Positions 20,274 to 31,030 of a DNA stretch of 64,000 nt are shown here, one piece after another. The notes below the pieces were generated by a model. That model had not been told where the DNA came from. It saw nothing but the letters and a program-made list of their open reading frames with translations, and did not search any database. This stretch comes from Mycolicibacterium porcinum. GTDB taxonomy: Bacteria; Actinomycetota; Actinomycetes; Mycobacteriales; Mycobacteriaceae. Location: the NCBI GenBank assembly GCA_001942045.1, contig MSTD01000006.1, positions 1 through 64,000 of the forward strand. Reading direction: 5' to 3'. How positions within the stretch are numbered: the first letter of the stretch is position 1; each line of letters begins with the position of its first letter. The position numbers and the translations under genes were made by a program.

Positions 20274-22049
20274 ATGCGACTGATTCTTGAGCTGATCCGC
20301 CCCTATCGGTTGCTGGTCGCAGGAATCTTTGCCGTACTGCTGGTGCAGATCGCCACCGGTCTCGCCGCGCCGTGGCCGCTGAAGGTCGTGCTGGACAGCG
20401 TGGTCGGCCACCACCCGCTGCCGGGCTGGCTGCATGGGATGCTCCAGCCGCTTCTCGGTGGCGAAGGCAAGATGCACATCGCCGGACTGGCCGCGATCAT
20501 GGTGCTCGTCATCGCGGTGGTGGCCGCCATCGCGTCCTATACGGCCAACTACCTGACCGAAACCGTCGGCCAGCGCATCGGCAACGACCTACGCACCCGC
20601 GCTTACCACCACCTGCAGCAGTTGTCCCTCAACTACTTCGACACCCATCGGGTCGGGCCGATCCTGAGCACGCTCACCGATGACGTCGACACCATTCAGG
20701 GCTTCGCGTCGTCCTCGACCTTGGGTATCGCCACCGACCTGCTGACGATCGTGGGCATGTTGGCCATGATGTTGTGGCTGCAGTGGGACTTCACGCTGAT
20801 CGCGCTCGCCGTGGCACCCCTGCTGCTGTTGTTCGTGTCCCGGATCCGTAAGGCCGTCAAGGCCGCGACCCACGAGGTGCGTAGACGGGAATCCGACATC
20901 GTCGCGGTCGCGGAGGAGGGCCTGCAGTCCATCCGGGTCGTCAAGGCGTTCGATCGTGAAGACATGCAGGAACGTGAGCTGGCGGCCGCCGGCCAGCAGG
21001 CCGTCGATGCCGCGCTCAACGCGCGGCGCGTGAAATCGGTGGTGTCACCGATCGTCGGCGTCGTGGTGGCCGCCTGTACCGCAGTGGTGCTGTGGCGCGG
21101 CTCGGCGCTCATCCTGGCGGGTGCGATGACGGCAGGTACCTTGACCGTGTTCATCTCCTACCTGGCGTCGTTCTTCAAGCCGGTGCAGGATCTGGCCAAA
21201 CTCACGAACACCATCGCCATGGCCTCGGTCGGGGTGGACCGCGTCAACGCGCTGCTCACCGCGGAGACATCGGTCGAGGAGAAACCCGACGCGATCGACG
21301 CCGAGCGCATCAAGGGCGCGATCAGCTTCGAGCGCGTGGCGTTCAGCTACGACAGCGAGACACCCGTGTTGCGCGACGTCACCTTCGAGGTGAATCCGGG
21401 CCAGCTCGTCGGCGTCGTCGGGCATACCGGAAGTGGAAAGTCCAGTCTGGTCAGCCTGATTCCGCGGTTCTACGACCCGAGCATGGGCACTGTCCGGATC
21501 GACGGAGTCGACCTGCGCGACTACAAACTCCACGAACTCCGCCGTCAGATCGCCTACGTCCTGCAAGATACGGTGCTGTTCCGGGGCACCATCCGTGACA
21601 ACATCGCCTTCGGCCGGCCCGAAGCCGACCACGACGAGATCGTCGAGATGGCCAAACTGGCCAACGCCCACGAGTTCATCTCCGAGATGCCGCAGGGATA
21701 CGACAGCCCGGTCGGGGAGCGGGGGCTCACCCTGTCGGGCGGTCAGCGTCAGCGCATCGGCATCGCCCGGGCGCTGATCCGGGACAGCCCGATCCTCATC
21801 CTCGACGAACCGACCGCGGCGCTGGACGCCGAGTCCGAGCGCCTCGTGATGTCAGCGCTGCAGCGGTTGATGAAAGACCGCACGGTGATCACGATTGCCC
21901 ACCGGCTCAGCACAATTCGTGACGCAGACTCGATCGTCGTGCTCGAGGAGGGTCGCGTCGTCGAACAGGGCACGCACACCGAGCTACTGACCGCAGGCGG
22001 CAGATACGCCGAGCTGCACCGCATCCAATACGAGGACGAGACACCGTGA
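20274..22049 (+). CDS. ABC exporter, fused membrane and ATPase domains (half-transporter)
   Basis: 591 aa, type IV (MsbA-like) ABC exporter acting as a dimer. An N-terminal six-helix ABC_membrane domain (about 1-310) is followed by the nucleotide-binding domain with Walker A GHTGSGKSS (383-391), Q-loop YVLQDTVLF, signature LSGGQRQRIGIARAL and Walker B ILILDEPTAAL. ATG 20274 (MRLILELIRPYR) is chosen because the first helix starts right after it and GAGG lies about 11 nt upstream. An in-frame ATG at 20202 would add 24 basic residues. It overlaps the phospholipase D gene by 4 nt. The cargo is unknown; a lipid is plausible from its neighbours. Confidence 0.88.
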   Translation: MRLILELIRPYRLLVAGIFAVLLVQIATGLAAPWPLKVVLDSVVGHHPLPGWLHGMLQPLLGGEGKMHIAGLAAIMVLVIAVVAAIASYTANYLTETVGQRIGNDLRTRAYHHLQQLSLNYFDTHRVGPILSTLTDDVDTIQGFASSSTLGIATDLLTIVGMLAMMLWLQWDFTLIALAVAPLLLLFVSRIRKAVKAATHEVRRRESDIVAVAEEGLQSIRVVKAFDREDMQERELAAAGQQAVDAALNARRVKSVVSPIVGVVVAACTAVVLWRGSALILAGAMTAGTLTVFISYLASFFKPVQDLAKLTNTIAMASVGVDRVNALLTAETSVEEKPDAIDAERIKGAISFERVAFSYDSETPVLRDVTFEVNPGQLVGVVGHTGSGKSSLVSLIPRFYDPSMGTVRIDGVDLRDYKLHELRRQIAYVLQDTVLFRGTIRDNIAFGRPEADHDEIVEMAKLANAHEFISEMPQGYDSPVGERGLTLSGGQRQRIGIARALIRDSPILILDEPTAALDAESERLVMSALQRLMKDRTVITIAHRLSTIRDADSIVVLEEGRVVEQGTHTELLTAGGRYAELHRIQYEDETP

Positions 22050-23038
22050 CGCGTTCGCTGATCATCCTGCCCGACGACTCGGCACAGCCGGTGCTCGACG
22101 CGATCGGTGCGTCCGAGCGCTCGGTGCGGATCAAGATGTTCGCCTTCAGCCACCGCCCGCTGTTGGAGGCCGTGGTGGCCGCGCACCGACGCGGCGTGGA
22201 CGTCAAGGTCATGCTCAATCCCGAACGGCGCGACGGGGAGACCGATAACGACGGCGCGCGGGAAATGTTGCAGCGGTTCGGAATCGAGGTCCGCCAGAGC
22301 AACCCCGCCTTCGACCTGACACACGAGAAATCCATGGTCGTCGACGATGAGTACGCGTTCGTAGAGTCGCTGAACTGGACCGAGGAGAACTTCACGGTGA
22401 CGCGGGACTACGCCGTCGTCACCCCCAGCGCCTACGAGGTCGCCGAGATCATCGACTGCTTCGAAGCCGATTGGGCGCGTGAGGAGTTCGATCCGGGCGG
22501 GGGCGCCCACCTGATCTGGTGCCCGACCAACGGCAGGCACCGCATCGCCGAGTTCATCGACAATGCCGAACACACCCTGTTCGTCCAGAACGAGCGCTAC
22601 CAGGATCCGGTGATCATCGAGCGCCTCGTCCGCGCGGCGCATCGCGGGGTGAAGGTCCACGTGATGGCCCGCGCGGCGCATCACCTCAAGTCGGGCAAGC
22701 TCCTCGAAGGCGTCAGCGGGATGCGCATCCTGGACGACGTCGGCATCAAGATCCACCGGCTCAAGCACATGAAGCTGCACGCGAAGATGATTCTCGCCGA
22801 CCACGAACGCGCCATCGTCGGCTCGATCAATTTCTCGCCGGGCAGCTTCGACCATCGTCGCGAACTGGCCATCGAGGTGACCGATCACCACATCATCAAG
22901 CGACTGAGCGAAGTGGCCCATCACGATTGGAAACACTCCGCGCCGATGGACCTGTCGGACGACGGTCTGATCGCCGATTTGGTCGGCCAGGATCCGCACG
23001 AACTCGACCAACTCGCCCTGCACGAGCGCGACATCTGA
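22046..23038 (+). CDS. Phospholipase D-like protein (two HKD motifs)
   Basis: 330 aa with two complete HKD motifs, HEKSMVVD (93-100) and HAKMILAD (245-252), so one chain can form the active site. The family includes cardiolipin synthases, phospholipases and some nucleases. No signal peptide or N-terminal membrane helices are seen, which argues against classical cardiolipin synthase and for a cytosolic or peripheral enzyme. The GTG start overlaps the ABC exporter stop (GTGA), a tight coupling that suggests a shared lipid substrate or product. Confidence 0.85.
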   Translation: MTRSLIILPDDSAQPVLDAIGASERSVRIKMFAFSHRPLLEAVVAAHRRGVDVKVMLNPERRDGETDNDGAREMLQRFGIEVRQSNPAFDLTHEKSMVVDDEYAFVESLNWTEENFTVTRDYAVVTPSAYEVAEIIDCFEADWAREEFDPGGGAHLIWCPTNGRHRIAEFIDNAEHTLFVQNERYQDPVIIERLVRAAHRGVKVHVMARAAHHLKSGKLLEGVSGMRILDDVGIKIHRLKHMKLHAKMILADHERAIVGSINFSPGSFDHRRELAIEVTDHHIIKRLSEVAHHDWKHSAPMDLSDDGLIADLVGQDPHELDQLALHERDI

Positions 23039-24148
<1,110 letters not shown>

Positions 24149-24153
24149 AAACA

Positions 24154-25377
24154 ATGACTGTCAAGACACTCGCCGACCTGTTGTCCGAGGGCGTAGCGGG
24201 GCGGGGCGTACTCGTCCGCTCCGACCTCAATGTTCCCCTCGACGACGGCAAGATCACCGACCCGGGCCGCATCATCGCGTCGGTGCCGACGCTCAAAGCG
24301 CTGGCCGAGGCCGGGGCCAAGGTCGTCGTCACCGCGCACCTGGGCCGCCCCAAGGGCGCCCCGGACCCGAAGTTGTCGCTGGCGCCGGTCGCCGCGGCAC
24401 TGGGGGAGAAGCTCGGTCGCCATGTGCAGTTGGCCGGCGATGTGGTCGGCACCGATGCGCTGGCCCGCGCCGAGGGCCTGACCGACGGTGACGTGCTGCT
24501 GCTGGAGAACATCCGCTTCGATCCGCGGGAGACCAGCAAGGACGACGCCGAGCGGTTGGCGCTGGCCAAGGCGCTGGCCGCCCTGGTCGAGGGCGCCGAC
24601 GGTTCGCCCGGTGCGTTCGTCTCCGACGGGTTCGGCGTGGTGCACCGCAAGCAGGCCTCCGTGTACGACGTCGCCACCCTGCTGCCGCATTACGCAGGCA
24701 CCCTGGTGGACACCGAGGTGAAGGTGCTCGAGCAGCTGACCAGCTCGACCGAGCGCCCCTACGCCGTCGTCCTCGGCGGATCGAAGGTCTCGGACAAGCT
24801 CGCCGTCATCGAGAATCTCGCCACCAAGGCCGACAGCCTCATCATCGGCGGCGGCATGTGCTTCACCTTCCTTGCCGCACAAGGGGTTTCGGTCGGAACC
24901 TCACTGTTGCAGGAGGAGATGATCGACACCTGCAAGCGACTGCTGGACACCTACGCCGACGTGATCCACCTGCCGGTGGACATCGTGGTGGCCGACAAGT
25001 TCGCCGCCGACGCCGAACCGGAGACCGTGGCCTCCGACCGGATTCCCGACGGCAAGATGGGCCTGGACATCGGCCCGGAGTCGGTCAAGCGCTTCACCGC
25101 CCTGCTGTCCAACGCCAAGACCGTGTTCTGGAACGGCCCGATGGGGGTGTTCGAGTTCCCGGCCTTCGCGGCGGGCACCAAGGGCGTGGCCGAGGCGATC
25201 ATCGGCGCCACCGAGAAGGGTGCCTTCAGCGTCGTCGGCGGCGGCGATTCGGCTGCCGCGGTGCGCCAGCTCGGCCTGGCCGAGGACGGCTTCTCACACA
25301 TCTCGACCGGCGGCGGGGCGTCGCTGGAATACCTTGAGGGCAAGACCCTTCCCGGCATCGAAGTACTGGAGTCGTAG
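24154..25377 (+). CDS. pgk: Phosphoglycerate kinase
   Basis: Transfers phosphate between 1,3-bisphosphoglycerate and ADP, 407 aa, cytosolic. Motifs are [53 protein letters not shown] and [14 protein letters not shown]. It begins 5 nt after the gap stop, so it is translated from the same mRNA. Confidence 0.97.
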   Translation: MTVKTLADLLSEGVAGRGVLVRSDLNVPLDDGKITDPGRIIASVPTLKALAEAGAKVVVTAHLGRPKGAPDPKLSLAPVAAALGEKLGRHVQLAGDVVGTDALARAEGLTDGDVLLLENIRFDPRETSKDDAERLALAKALAALVEGADGSPGAFVSDGFGVVHRKQASVYDVATLLPHYAGTLVDTEVKVLEQLTSSTERPYAVVLGGSKVSDKLAVIENLATKADSLIIGGGMCFTFLAAQGVSVGTSLLQEEMIDTCKRLLDTYADVIHLPVDIVVADKFAADAEPETVASDRIPDGKMGLDIGPESVKRFTALLSNAKTVFWNGPMGVFEFPAFAAGTKGVAEAIIGATEKGAFSVVGGGDSAAAVRQLGLAEDGFSHISTGGGASLEYLEGKTLPGIEVLES

Positions 25378-25381
25378 AACC

Positions 25382-26167
25382 ATGGCCCGTAAGCCGCTCA
25401 TTGCCGGCAACTGGAAGATGAACCTCAACCATTTCGAGGCCATCGCATTGGTGCAGAAGATCGCATTCGCCTTGCCCGACAAGTACTTCGACAAGGTCGA
25501 TGTGACCGTCATCCCGCCGTTCACCGACCTGCGCAGCGTGCAGACCCTGGTCGACGGGGACAAGTTGCGGCTCACCTACGGTGCGCAGGACGTGTCGAAG
25601 CACGATTCGGGTGCCTACACCGGTGAGATCAGCGGGGCGTTCCTGGCCAAGCTCGGCTGCAGCTTCGTGGTGGTGGGCCACTCCGAGCGGCGCACCTACC
25701 ACGGCGAGACCGACGAGCTCGTGGCGGCCAAGGCCGCCGCGGCGTTCAAGCACGGCATCACTCCGATCATCTGCATCGGCGAGCAGCTTGAGGTGCGCGA
25801 AGCGGGCAACCACGTCGAGTACAACGTCAACTCGCTGCGCGGCTCCCTCGCCGGGCTCAGCAAGGAGCAGATCGGCCAGGCGGTCATCGCGTACGAGCCG
25901 GTCTGGGCGATCGGCACCGGGCGGGTGGCCAGCGCGGCCGATGCCCAGGAGGTCTGCAAGGCCATCCGTGACGAGCTCGGCAACCTGTCGACGCCCGCGC
26001 TGGCGGCCGGAGTACGGGTGCTCTACGGCGGGTCGGTCAACGCCAAGAACGTCGGTGAGATCGTGGCGCAGGGTGACGTGGACGGCGCCCTCGTCGGCGG
26101 AGCTTCGCTGGACGGCGAGCAGTTCGCCACCCTGTCGGCGATCGCCGCGGGCGGACCGCTGCCGTAA
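25382..26167 (+). CDS. tpiA: Triosephosphate isomerase
   Basis: 261 aa TIM barrel. The start ATG 25382 gives [14 protein letters not shown], the usual N-terminus with the substrate Asn/Lys. Catalytic His in VVGHSERR and catalytic Glu in [11 protein letters not shown], with the phosphate loop [10 protein letters not shown]. Upstream in-frame starts lie inside pgk and are rejected. It starts 4 nt after the pgk stop. Confidence 0.97.
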   Translation: MARKPLIAGNWKMNLNHFEAIALVQKIAFALPDKYFDKVDVTVIPPFTDLRSVQTLVDGDKLRLTYGAQDVSKHDSGAYTGEISGAFLAKLGCSFVVVGHSERRTYHGETDELVAAKAAAAFKHGITPIICIGEQLEVREAGNHVEYNVNSLRGSLAGLSKEQIGQAVIAYEPVWAIGTGRVASAADAQEVCKAIRDELGNLSTPALAAGVRVLYGGSVNAKNVGEIVAQGDVDGALVGGASLDGEQFATLSAIAAGGPLP

Positions 26168-26198
26168 CCCGGGGGCCTGGGCCGGACACCGTACCCGG

Positions 26199-26204
26199 TA
26201 GTCT
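26199..26204 (+). promoter_or_regulatory. -10 box of secG (TAGTCT, leaderless)
   Basis: TAGTCT, seven bases, ATG at 26212. Gives secG its own leaderless transcript besides read-through from gap-pgk-tpiA. Confidence 0.5.
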
Positions 26205-26211
26205 TACAGCC

Positions 26212-26445
26212 ATGGAATTGGCTCTGCAGATCACTCTGGTCGTGACCAGCGTGCTGGTCGTGCTCTTGGTGCTGCTGCATCGTGCCAAGGGTGGCGGTTT
26301 GTCCACCCTGTTCGGTGGCGGTGTCCAGTCCAGCCTGTCGGGCTCCACTGTGGTCGAGAAGAACCTCGACCGGCTGACGCTGTTCGTGACCGGCATCTGG
26401 CTGGTGTCCATCGTCGGCGTCGCGCTGCTGATCAAGTACAGCTAG
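26212..26445 (+). CDS. secG: Preprotein translocase subunit SecG
   Basis: 77 aa, two transmembrane helices (about 1-22 and 50-75) joined by a Gly/Ser-rich loop with the family signature GGGLSTLFGGG. It is a component of the SecYEG channel. The conserved link tpiA-secG is typical of actinobacteria (Rv1438-Rv1440). Confidence 0.95.
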   Translation: MELALQITLVVTSVLVVLLVLLHRAKGGGLSTLFGGGVQSSLSGSTVVEKNLDRLTLFVTGIWLVSIVGVALLIKYS

Positions 26446-26454
26446 CGCAATTCC

Positions 26455-26477
26455 CCCGGCGGTGACAGTCAGCCGGG
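26455..26477. terminator. Hairpin between convergent secG and secreted-protein gene
   Basis: CCCGGC and GCCGGG arms, 11-base loop, ten bases after the secG stop and overlapping the stop of the opposite gene. No U tract; weak call. Confidence 0.3.
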
Positions 26478-26879
26478 AGCGAGCAGTGTCGGTAACGGCC
26501 GGGTCGGTCCACCCGGGGCAACCTCGGTCGCAGTGTCTATCGGCGTATCGATGATCGCCCGCGGTGGTCGCGGTGCCGTGCCCTGTTCGACCCCGGCCTG
26601 CTGGGCCGGCGGCGCGTAACAGTTGGGTGATCCGTCCGACTGGGTGTCGTTGGGATCGGATGTGGGCACGCCGCCCGAGTCGATGCAGCACAGGTCGGCG
26701 TTTCTGACCGTCTTGCTCATGCAGTTGTCGTATGCCTCGATGTCCCAGGTGCCGTCGTCCGGCGCGGCGATCGCGCCGACAGGGACAGCCAGCGCACCGA
26801 GACCCAATGTCGCACTCAAGACGGCGCCCTGGGCCAATCGGCTCCAGTAGGGCCGTCGCGGAGATACGTAACCGGCCAT
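26469..26879 (-). CDS. Small secreted protein with four cysteines
   Basis: 136 aa. The N-terminus has twin basic residues, a hydrophobic core (GAVLSATLGLGALAVPVGA) and a likely signal peptidase site after Ala39 (AIAA|PDDG). The mature 97 residues contain Cys53, Cys64, Cys65 and Cys87, enough for two disulfides, then a Pro/Thr-rich tail. AGGAGG seven bases before the ATG is a perfect Shine-Dalgarno. I do not recognise a named family; it looks like a mycobacterial exported protein. It is convergent with secG and divergent from ppc. Confidence 0.75.
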   Translation of the reverse strand: MAGYVSPRRPYWSRLAQGAVLSATLGLGALAVPVGAIAAPDDGTWDIEAYDNCMSKTVRNADLCCIDSGGVPTSDPNDTQSDGSPNCYAPPAQQAGVEQGTAPRPPRAIIDTPIDTATEVAPGGPTRPLPTLLAPG

Positions 26880-27051
26880 CGTGACCTCCTGGGTTTGCCG
26901 GAAGCTTCACAGCTGACTCACAAAATCCTCCGCCGCATCCGGCGTCGCGTCGAGACCTCGCGCGAATCAGGCCGCGCGATGGTTGCCATGTCAAACGCGC
27001 GCTCACGGTTGCCGCACTGCGGCGCGGCGTGGCTGCACCGATACTGGGGAC

Positions 27052-29868
27052 ATGGCTGACGGTCCCGACACCGCCCTCGACCCGATCGGTGCGGTGCAGC
27101 GCACTTCGGTAGGCCGTGAGGCCACCGAGCCCATGCGCGAAGACATCCGGCTGCTCGGCGCGATACTCGGCGACACCGTGCGGGAGCAGAACGGCGCGGA
27201 GGTTTTCGATCTGGTCGAGCGGGCCCGAGTGGAATCCTTCCGGGTTCGTCGCTCGGAAATCGACCGGGCCGAGCTCGCCGATCTGTTCTCCGGTATCGAC
27301 ATCAATCAGGCCATCCCGGTCATCCGTGCGTTCACTCACTTCGCGCTGCTGGCCAATGTGGCCGAGGACATCCACCGGGAGCGGCGCCGGGCCGTGCATG
27401 AGGCGGCAGGCGAACCGCCACAGGACAGCAGCCTGGCCGCGACGTATCGCAAACTCGATGAGGCGATCTCGTCCGCCCACCTTGACGCGGCCACGGTCGC
27501 CGACGCGTTGAGCGGGGCCCTCGTGGCACCGGTGATCACTGCCCATCCGACCGAAACCCGGCGCCGGACCGTGTTCGACACCCAGCACCGGGTCACCGAG
27601 TTGATGCGGCTGCGGCTGCACGGGCTGAGCCGTACCGCCGACGGCCGCGACATCGAAGTCGAGTTGCGCCGCCACATCCTCACGCTGTGGCAGACGGCCC
27701 TCGTACGGTTGTCCCGGCTCAAGATCTCCGACGAGATAGAAACCGGCCTGCGGTACTACCCGGCGGCGTTCTTCGAAGTGATCCCACAGGTCAACGCTGA
27801 GGTACGCACCGCGTTGCAAGCCCGCTGGCCCGAGGCACACCTGCTGGAGCAGCCGATCCTACGACCGGGCAGCTGGATCGGCGGAGACCGCGACGGAAAC
27901 CCCAATGTCGACGCGGGTGTGGTGCGGCTGGCCACCGGGCGGGCCGCTCACGTGGCCTTCGCCCACTACTTCGCCGAGATCACCGCGTTGGAGGAAGAGC
28001 TGTCGATGTCGGCGCGGCTGGTCGCGGTCAGCGACGGGCTCACCGCGTTGGCCGACGCCTGTCACGAGCCGGCCCGTGCCGACGAGCCGTACCGGCGGGC
28101 ACTGCGAGTGATCCACGCCAGGTTGACCGCAACCGGACGCGAAATCCTCGACGAACAACCAGAACACGAACTCGACCTGGGTCTGGAACCCTATCGTGCG
28201 CCAGAGGAGTTCCTGGCCGACCTCGACACGGTGGACGGTTCGTTGCGCGCCAACGGCAGTGCGGTGGTGGCCGACGATCGGCTGGCCCGGCTACGAGAAG
28301 CGGTGCGGGTCTTCGGCTTTCACCTGTGCGGGCTGGACATGAGACAGAACTCGGAGGTGCACGAGCAGGTGGTCGCCGAGCTGTTTGCCTGGGCCGGGGT
28401 GCATCCCGACTACGCGTCGTTACCCGAGGCGCAGCGCGTGGAGCTGCTCGCGCGCGAGATCTCGACCCGCCGCCCGTTGATCGGGGAGGGCGCCGAGCTG
28501 TCGGAGCTGGCTCGCAAGGAACTCGATATCGTCGGCGCCGCCGCGCGGGCGGTCACCGTCTTCGGCGCCGCGGCTGTGCCCAACTACATCATCTCCATGT
28601 GCCAATCGGTCTCCGACCTGCTCGAGGCCGCGATTCTGCTGAAAGAGGCCGGCCTGCTGGATGTTTCGGGTGCGGCGCACGGCCAGGTGTACGCGCCGGT
28701 CGGAATCGTGCCGCTGTTCGAAACGATCGACGATCTGCAGCGGGGCGCGACGATCCTGCAGGAGGCACTGGCGCTACCTGTCTACCGCAGCATCGTCGCC
28801 GCCCGCGGCCGGCATCAGGAAGTGATGCTGGGGTACTCGGACTCGAACAAGGACGGCGGCTACTTGGCGGCGAACTGGGCGCTGTACCGGGCCGAACTGG
28901 ATCTCGTCGAAGCCGCCCGCAAGACCGGTATTCGGTTGCGCCTGTTCCACGGTCGCGGCGGCACTGTGGGCCGCGGCGGCGGACCCAGCTATGACGCGAT
29001 CCTGGCGCAGCCGCCCGGGGCGGTCAACGGTTCGCTGCGCATCACCGAACAGGGCGAGGTGATCGCGGCCAAGTACGCGGAGCCGCGGATCGCGCACCGC
29101 AACCTGGAGACCCTGCTGGCCGCGACGCTGGAATCCACCCTGCTCGACGTCGAGGGACTCGGCGACGACGCCGAGCCGGCCTATCAGGTGCTCGACGAGC
29201 TGGCTGCCCTGGCGCAGCGGTCCTACGCCGAACTGGTCCACGAGACACCGGGATTCGTCGAGTACTTCAAGGCGTCGACGCCGGTGAGCGAGATCGGTGC
29301 GCTCAACATCGGCAGCCGGCCCAGCTCACGCAAGCCGACCACTTCGATCGCCGACCTGCGGGCCATCCCGTGGGTACTGGCCTGGAGCCAGTCGCGCGTG
29401 ATGCTGCCCGGTTGGTACGGCACCGGCACCGCCTTCGAACAGTGGATCGGCGAGGACGAGACCCGGGTTGCGGTGCTGCAGGACCTCTACGAGCGCTGGC
29501 CGTTCTTCCGCACCGTGCTGTCGAACATGGCACAGGTGCTGGCGAAGTCCGACATGGGCCTGGCGGCACGGTATTCCGAGCTCGTCGACGCCCCGGAACT
29601 GCGGGCCAGGGTGTTCGACAAGATCGTCGCCGAGCACGATCGCACCATTGCGATGTACAAACTGATCACCGGTCAGGACGACCTGCTGGCCGACAATCCG
29701 GCGCTGGCCCGGTCGGTGTTCAATCGATTCCCGTACCTCGAACCGCTGAATCACCTGCAGGTCGAGCTGCTGCGTCGCTACCGGGCGGGGAATACCGACG
29801 AACGGGTGCAGCGCGGGATCCTGCTGACCATGAGCGGGTTGGCGACCGCCCTGCGCAACAGCGGTTAG
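27052..29868 (+). CDS. ppc: Phosphoenolpyruvate carboxylase
   Basis: Carboxylates PEP to oxaloacetate, an anaplerotic step. It has 938 aa. Motifs are [13 protein letters not shown] (catalytic His), [44 protein letters not shown] and [11 protein letters not shown]. It ends ALRNSG rather than the common QNTG, as I recall for Corynebacterium. ATG 27052 ([10 protein letters not shown]) was chosen over the in-frame start at 26983 because GATACT and then GGGGAC directly precede it. M. tuberculosis, as far as I know, lacks ppc, so this supports a fast-growing species. Confidence 0.95.
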   Translation: MADGPDTALDPIGAVQRTSVGREATEPMREDIRLLGAILGDTVREQNGAEVFDLVERARVESFRVRRSEIDRAELADLFSGIDINQAIPVIRAFTHFALLANVAEDIHRERRRAVHEAAGEPPQDSSLAATYRKLDEAISSAHLDAATVADALSGALVAPVITAHPTETRRRTVFDTQHRVTELMRLRLHGLSRTADGRDIEVELRRHILTLWQTALVRLSRLKISDEIETGLRYYPAAFFEVIPQVNAEVRTALQARWPEAHLLEQPILRPGSWIGGDRDGNPNVDAGVVRLATGRAAHVAFAHYFAEITALEEELSMSARLVAVSDGLTALADACHEPARADEPYRRALRVIHARLTATGREILDEQPEHELDLGLEPYRAPEEFLADLDTVDGSLRANGSAVVADDRLARLREAVRVFGFHLCGLDMRQNSEVHEQVVAELFAWAGVHPDYASLPEAQRVELLAREISTRRPLIGEGAELSELARKELDIVGAAARAVTVFGAAAVPNYIISMCQSVSDLLEAAILLKEAGLLDVSGAAHGQVYAPVGIVPLFETIDDLQRGATILQEALALPVYRSIVAARGRHQEVMLGYSDSNKDGGYLAANWALYRAELDLVEAARKTGIRLRLFHGRGGTVGRGGGPSYDAILAQPPGAVNGSLRITEQGEVIAAKYAEPRIAHRNLETLLAATLESTLLDVEGLGDDAEPAYQVLDELAALAQRSYAELVHETPGFVEYFKASTPVSEIGALNIGSRPSSRKPTTSIADLRAIPWVLAWSQSRVMLPGWYGTGTAFEQWIGEDETRVAVLQDLYERWPFFRTVLSNMAQVLAKSDMGLAARYSELVDAPELRARVFDKIVAEHDRTIAMYKLITGQDDLLADNPALARSVFNRFPYLEPLNHLQVELLRRYRAGNTDERVQRGILLTMSGLATALRNSG

Positions 29869-29890
29869 ATTGTCGCTGTCGCGACGGTGG

Positions 29891-31015
29891 CTAGCCCACG
29901 AGGATGTCCGCAAGCCGGAGCGAAACCTTGGCCCGGCGGTCGGCGGAACCCCGTGCCGCGCGCTGTATCTCGGCTGTCTGCTCGGTTCTGATGCGCTGGT
30001 ACCGCTGCAGTGCCTGGGTGAAGTCGCTATCAGGCGCCGTGGAGATCTGGACGGCCAGCTCCGCCGCATCCTGGATCGCCTGGTTGGCGCCCTGGCCACC
30101 GAACGGTGTCATCGGGTGCGCCGCGTCTCCCAGCAGCGCAACCCTGGCGCTGGTCCAGCGGTCGATGGGGTCCCGGTCGTACACCGGGTGCATGTAGACC
30201 GGGCTGGTCGCGGCCCGCAGCATCCGCCCGGCCGTGGGATCGAACTCGTCGAACTGGCGGGCCAACCCTTCCAGGTCGGCCCGCGCCGACCACAGGTGCA
30301 AAGGCGGCTCGTCCACTCCGAGAGTGGCGTCCACGGCCACCTGCCGGCCGGCCCGCACCGGCATGGAGATGATGTGCTTGGCATAGTCCGTCGAATGCCA
30401 GGATCGGAGCCGGTCGTTCGGGCCCTCGACGCATTCGGCCGGACTGACGGCGCGGAAGATCACCGAGCCGCAGTAGTGAATGTCGTCGCTGCTGAACATC
30501 TTCCGGACGCGGGAGCGTAGGCCGTCGGCAGCGATCACCACACCGGCCCGCAGAACTTCCCCGTTGGTGAAGCTCAGCTCGACATGATCGTGATGCTCGA
30601 TGATGCCTGCGAGTTCGTGGCCGAGCCGGACGTTGTCCGACCCGACGGTCGACACCAGCAGGTTGTGCAGATCGGCGCGGTGCACCGTGCGCGGCGACAC
30701 CTCGGCGTCGGCGTAGCCGAACCGGCCGTGCTCGCCACCGACTTCTGGGGTCGCGGCGTAGTCGGTGATCTTCTCGAGCCGGCCGAGCTGATCGCGGTTC
30801 TCGAAGTATCGTGTGGCCGAGGAGATTCCGTCGAACGCGTCGACGATGTCCCACTGCGAGAACAGGCGCAGGGTCTGCGGTGAGATGCCCAGCGGTCCGC
30901 CGACCTCGCCGAGGGCACGGGTCTTGTCGAACAGGACGGGACGATGGCCGTGGTGTCGCAGCGCTACGGCGGCGGCGAGGCCGCCGAGGCCGGCACCGAC
31001 GATGGCGATATCCAT
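29891..31015 (-). CDS. FAD-dependent monooxygenase (salicylate hydroxylase-like)
   Basis: 374 aa, group A flavoprotein hydroxylase. FAD motif VGAGLGGLAAAVAL (Gly7-Gly12), the DG motif ADGLRSRVR (164-170) that binds FAD and NAD(P)H, and the GD motif LLGDAAHPMTPFGGQGAN (296-297). Such enzymes hydroxylate aromatic or polyketide-like substrates; the substrate here is unknown. AAAGG lies upstream of the ATG. It is last of a three-gene minus-strand operon (MFS, SBP-like, monooxygenase) with a 15-nt gap to the SBP gene, and convergent with ppc. Confidence 0.88.
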   Translation of the reverse strand: MDIAIVGAGLGGLAAAVALRHHGHRPVLFDKTRALGEVGGPLGISPQTLRLFSQWDIVDAFDGISSATRYFENRDQLGRLEKITDYAATPEVGGEHGRFGYADAEVSPRTVHRADLHNLLVSTVGSDNVRLGHELAGIIEHHDHVELSFTNGEVLRAGVVIAADGLRSRVRKMFSSDDIHYCGSVIFRAVSPAECVEGPNDRLRSWHSTDYAKHIISMPVRAGRQVAVDATLGVDEPPLHLWSARADLEGLARQFDEFDPTAGRMLRAATSPVYMHPVYDRDPIDRWTSARVALLGDAAHPMTPFGGQGANQAIQDAAELAVQISTAPDSDFTQALQRYQRIRTEQTAEIQRAARGSADRRAKVSLRLADILVG

Positions 31016-31030
31016 GGTGAGCCTTTCGAT

